In this document: positions 62,507 through 64,000 of the stretch, in pieces
How positions within the stretch are numbered: position 1 is the stretch's first letter
Layout of the letters: each line of letters starts with the position of its first letter
Assembly (NCBI GenBank): GCA_965221345.1
Contig: CBDCSD010000001.1
Location: 744,001-808,000, forward strand
DNA length: 64,000 nucleotides
From: Bin5 sp965221345
GTDB lineage: Bacteria > Chloroflexota > Anaerolineae > Caldilineales > Caldilineaceae
Reading direction: 5' to 3'
Position numbers and translations under genes: made by a program
Notes under the pieces: model-generated
Told to the model about the DNA's origin: nothing
The model's input: the letters and a program-made list of their open reading frames with translations, nothing else
Databases searched by the model: none

Positions 62507-63838
62507 TCAGGCATCGGGATAGGCGCGCTTCAGGATCTTATTAGTATCCTCTTCCAGGTCGGCGAGCGCCTCTTCCACCGTCTTTTCCTGGGTAAACATG
62601 TAGAGTAGGGTATCGTGGAACAGTTGCATAATCTGAGGCGATTCCGGGCTCAGCGGGATCACCCGTCCCACCTCGTACTGGGCAGAGGCTGCTTCGATGT
62701 AGACTGGGTCTTCGGAGCCTTCGGGCAGTTCCAGGAACCCTGTCCGCGGCGGAAGGTAACCCATCTTCCAGATTTCGACCAAGCCCTCGTCCGTGCCCAG
62801 AATCCAGTTGATCATTGACCAGGCCGCATCTTGCTTGTCCGACTGTTTCATAATGGTAAGCGTGTTGCCGCCAATACAACTCGAATTCTGGCCCGGTTCC
62901 GGTCCGGGATGGGGCCAGAACCCGATCTTGCCGGTGTACTCTCCGTCAGAGTACCGGAAGGAAGGCGCCCCCATGCTCATCGCCCATTCTCCATTCAGAA
63001 GCGCGGGAATGAGTACGCTCCAGTCGGCTGCGGCCACTTCGTTGGTTAGGTTGTGCTTGTGCTGGAGATCGACGACGAACTGCATTGCCGCGATTGCCTC
63101 CGGCGAGTTGACAACAGACCTTGTGTAATCGGCATTGAAAATCGAAGCGCCATTGGTCCACAAGAAGGGGTAACCAAACTGCCAGGTATCACCTCCCGCC
63201 ATCTTGGTTCCAAATCCCAAACCATGTTTGGCTTCGGTTTCCTCCGCCAGAATCTGAGCGAACTCGACGATTTCGTCCCAGGTGGCAGGCGGTACCCTGG
63301 GGTCGAGGCCGGCCTGTTCAAAATAGACTTCATTCCACAACAAAGCGGAGCCTTCGGGCCAGAAAGGCAAGTTTACCACTTGGCCAGTCTCCTGGTTCGG
63401 ATAGTAACTGAAACCGTTTAACAAGGCATTGGGTATTTCGTTGGGGAACCAATCCACTCCGCTTACATACGGTTCCAGATCGAGCAATGCGCCCAGATCG
63501 GCGAACTTCCCGGTCTGTGATATCTCCAGCCCGACAAGGTCGGGAGCGGTGCCGGCCGCGATGCGGGTTACCAAGCCCTTGTAGCGAGCGCCACCGCCCT
63601 CATAGAAACCTTCCGCCACGATTTCGTCCTGGGCGCTGTTGAATGCTTCCACGACAGGCCTCGTGCTTTCGGCACGTTCGTAGAAGTCCAACGTGATTGT
63701 CTCCTCCGCGGGCGCCATCGCTTCTCCGCTGCCGGGCGCCGACGTTGGGGCCGCACACGCCGCCGCCGCCGCCCCTCCGGCTGCCACCGCACTCCAGCGC
63801 AAGAATTCCCGGCGGGAAATCAGTTGACGTCTGTTCAT
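62507..63838 (-). CDS. Sugar-binding lipoprotein of ABC importer (SBP_bac_1), Tat-type signal
   Basis: 443 residues. N-terminal RRQLISRREFLRWSAVAAGG carries a twin-arginine motif (SRREFLRW), followed by an Ala-rich segment and a lipobox-like AAAC before APTS. Binding-protein fold: ITLDFYERAESTRPVVEAFN, APDLVGLEISQTGKFADLGA, GGNTLTIMKQSDKQDAAWSM, and INWILGTDEG. AAGGAGAT lies just before the ATG. Tat export of a sugar-binding lipoprotein is known in Chloroflexota and Actinobacteria. First gene of the transporter-kinase operon. Confidence 0.9.
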   Translation of the reverse strand: MNRRQLISRREFLRWSAVAAGGAAAAACAAPTSAPGSGEAMAPAEETITLDFYERAESTRPVVEAFNSAQDEIVAEGFYEGGGARYKGLVTRIAAGTAPDLVGLEISQTGKFADLGALLDLEPYVSGVDWFPNEIPNALLNGFSYYPNQETGQVVNLPFWPEGSALLWNEVYFEQAGLDPRVPPATWDEIVEFAQILAEETEAKHGLGFGTKMAGGDTWQFGYPFLWTNGASIFNADYTRSVVNSPEAIAAMQFVVDLQHKHNLTNEVAAADWSVLIPALLNGEWAMSMGAPSFRYSDGEYTGKIGFWPHPGPEPGQNSSCIGGNTLTIMKQSDKQDAAWSMINWILGTDEGLVEIWKMGYLPPRTGFLELPEGSEDPVYIEAASAQYEVGRVIPLSPESPQIMQLFHDTLLYMFTQEKTVEEALADLEEDTNKILKRAYPDA

Positions 63839-64000
63839 CGGTTATCTCCTTGATAGTCTGTTAGCGAGAACAATCTGAACTGTCATTCGAGGATCCTTGT
63901 TGGAAACAGATCGCTTTGTAGTCCGGCAAGGAGTGCTTATGCGCCGGATGCGTTGCTGCCGAACGGAAGAGAATGCCAAGAGCGCTTCAGATATCACCTA
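63839..64000. other. Upstream region of the sugar importer operon, truncated by window edge
   Basis: Contains the Shine-Dalgarno of the binding-protein gene; the operon promoter must lie here or beyond, but no convincing hexamer pair was seen. Confidence 0.4.

Overview
The window is high-GC bacterial DNA that looks like a Chloroflexota genome, probably the Caldilinea/Anaerolineae side. This is inferred from the style of the ATP synthase operon, the Chloroflexota-like ABC importers and the GxxExxY/GC-rich repeat landscape; no rRNA or marker search was possible. No rRNA, tRNA, CRISPR array or recognisable transposase was seen.

Positions 1-17,057 are accessory and repeat-rich. Five arrays of a CTCCGCG/TCCGCGGACAAAAAGG-type repeat (units of 47-50 bp, one organised as 187-bp higher-order units) all lie in the same orientation. 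Between them are three paralogous secreted proteins that share an unrecognised C-terminal domain, a 5'-leader hairpin and a 3' hairpin terminator. There is also a compact group of helix-turn-helix/terminase-small-subunit-like genes, three copies of a GxxExxY PD-(D/E)XK-type protein, a large fibronectin-III/zinc-peptidase protein, an orphan pheS and an aldolase.

Positions 17,058-33,841 hold ordinary cellular genes: an SLC12-like transporter translationally coupled to an AlkZ/YcaQ-type DNA glycosylase, remnants of a methyltransferase and an M20 peptidase, a MoxR-VWA pair, an M14 carboxypeptidase, ilvE, a membrane-anchored solute-binding protein coupled to a glycoside hydrolase, a DivIVA-like coiled-coil protein, coaD, a HAD phosphatase and hemW.

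Positions 34,072-43,580 hold a divergent pair, an FHA-winged-helix regulator and a membrane Ser/Thr kinase, followed by the complete F-type ATP synthase operon atpBEFHAGDC with a strong terminator. Three of its intercistronic gaps contain 7-bp repeat tracts able to form hairpins.

Positions 43,724-64,000 are metabolic and transport genes: a DHDPS/NAL-family lyase, a dipeptide-type importer (binding protein plus two permeases, no ATPase) enclosing a BNR sialidase-like gene, a homocysteine methyltransferase homologue, a PD-(D/E)XK (Rpn-like) nuclease gene, a large SH3b/glycoside-hydrolase protein, proBA, an FGGY sugar kinase and a MalFG-type sugar importer.

The most interesting locus is 50,903-52,472. 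The C-terminal tail of the nuclease has its own strong internal ribosome binding site and ATG, and it is duplicated twice downstream as free-standing small genes that keep the same start context. This resembles the intragenic-antitoxin arrangement reported for enterobacterial rpn genes, expanded here into separate tail genes.
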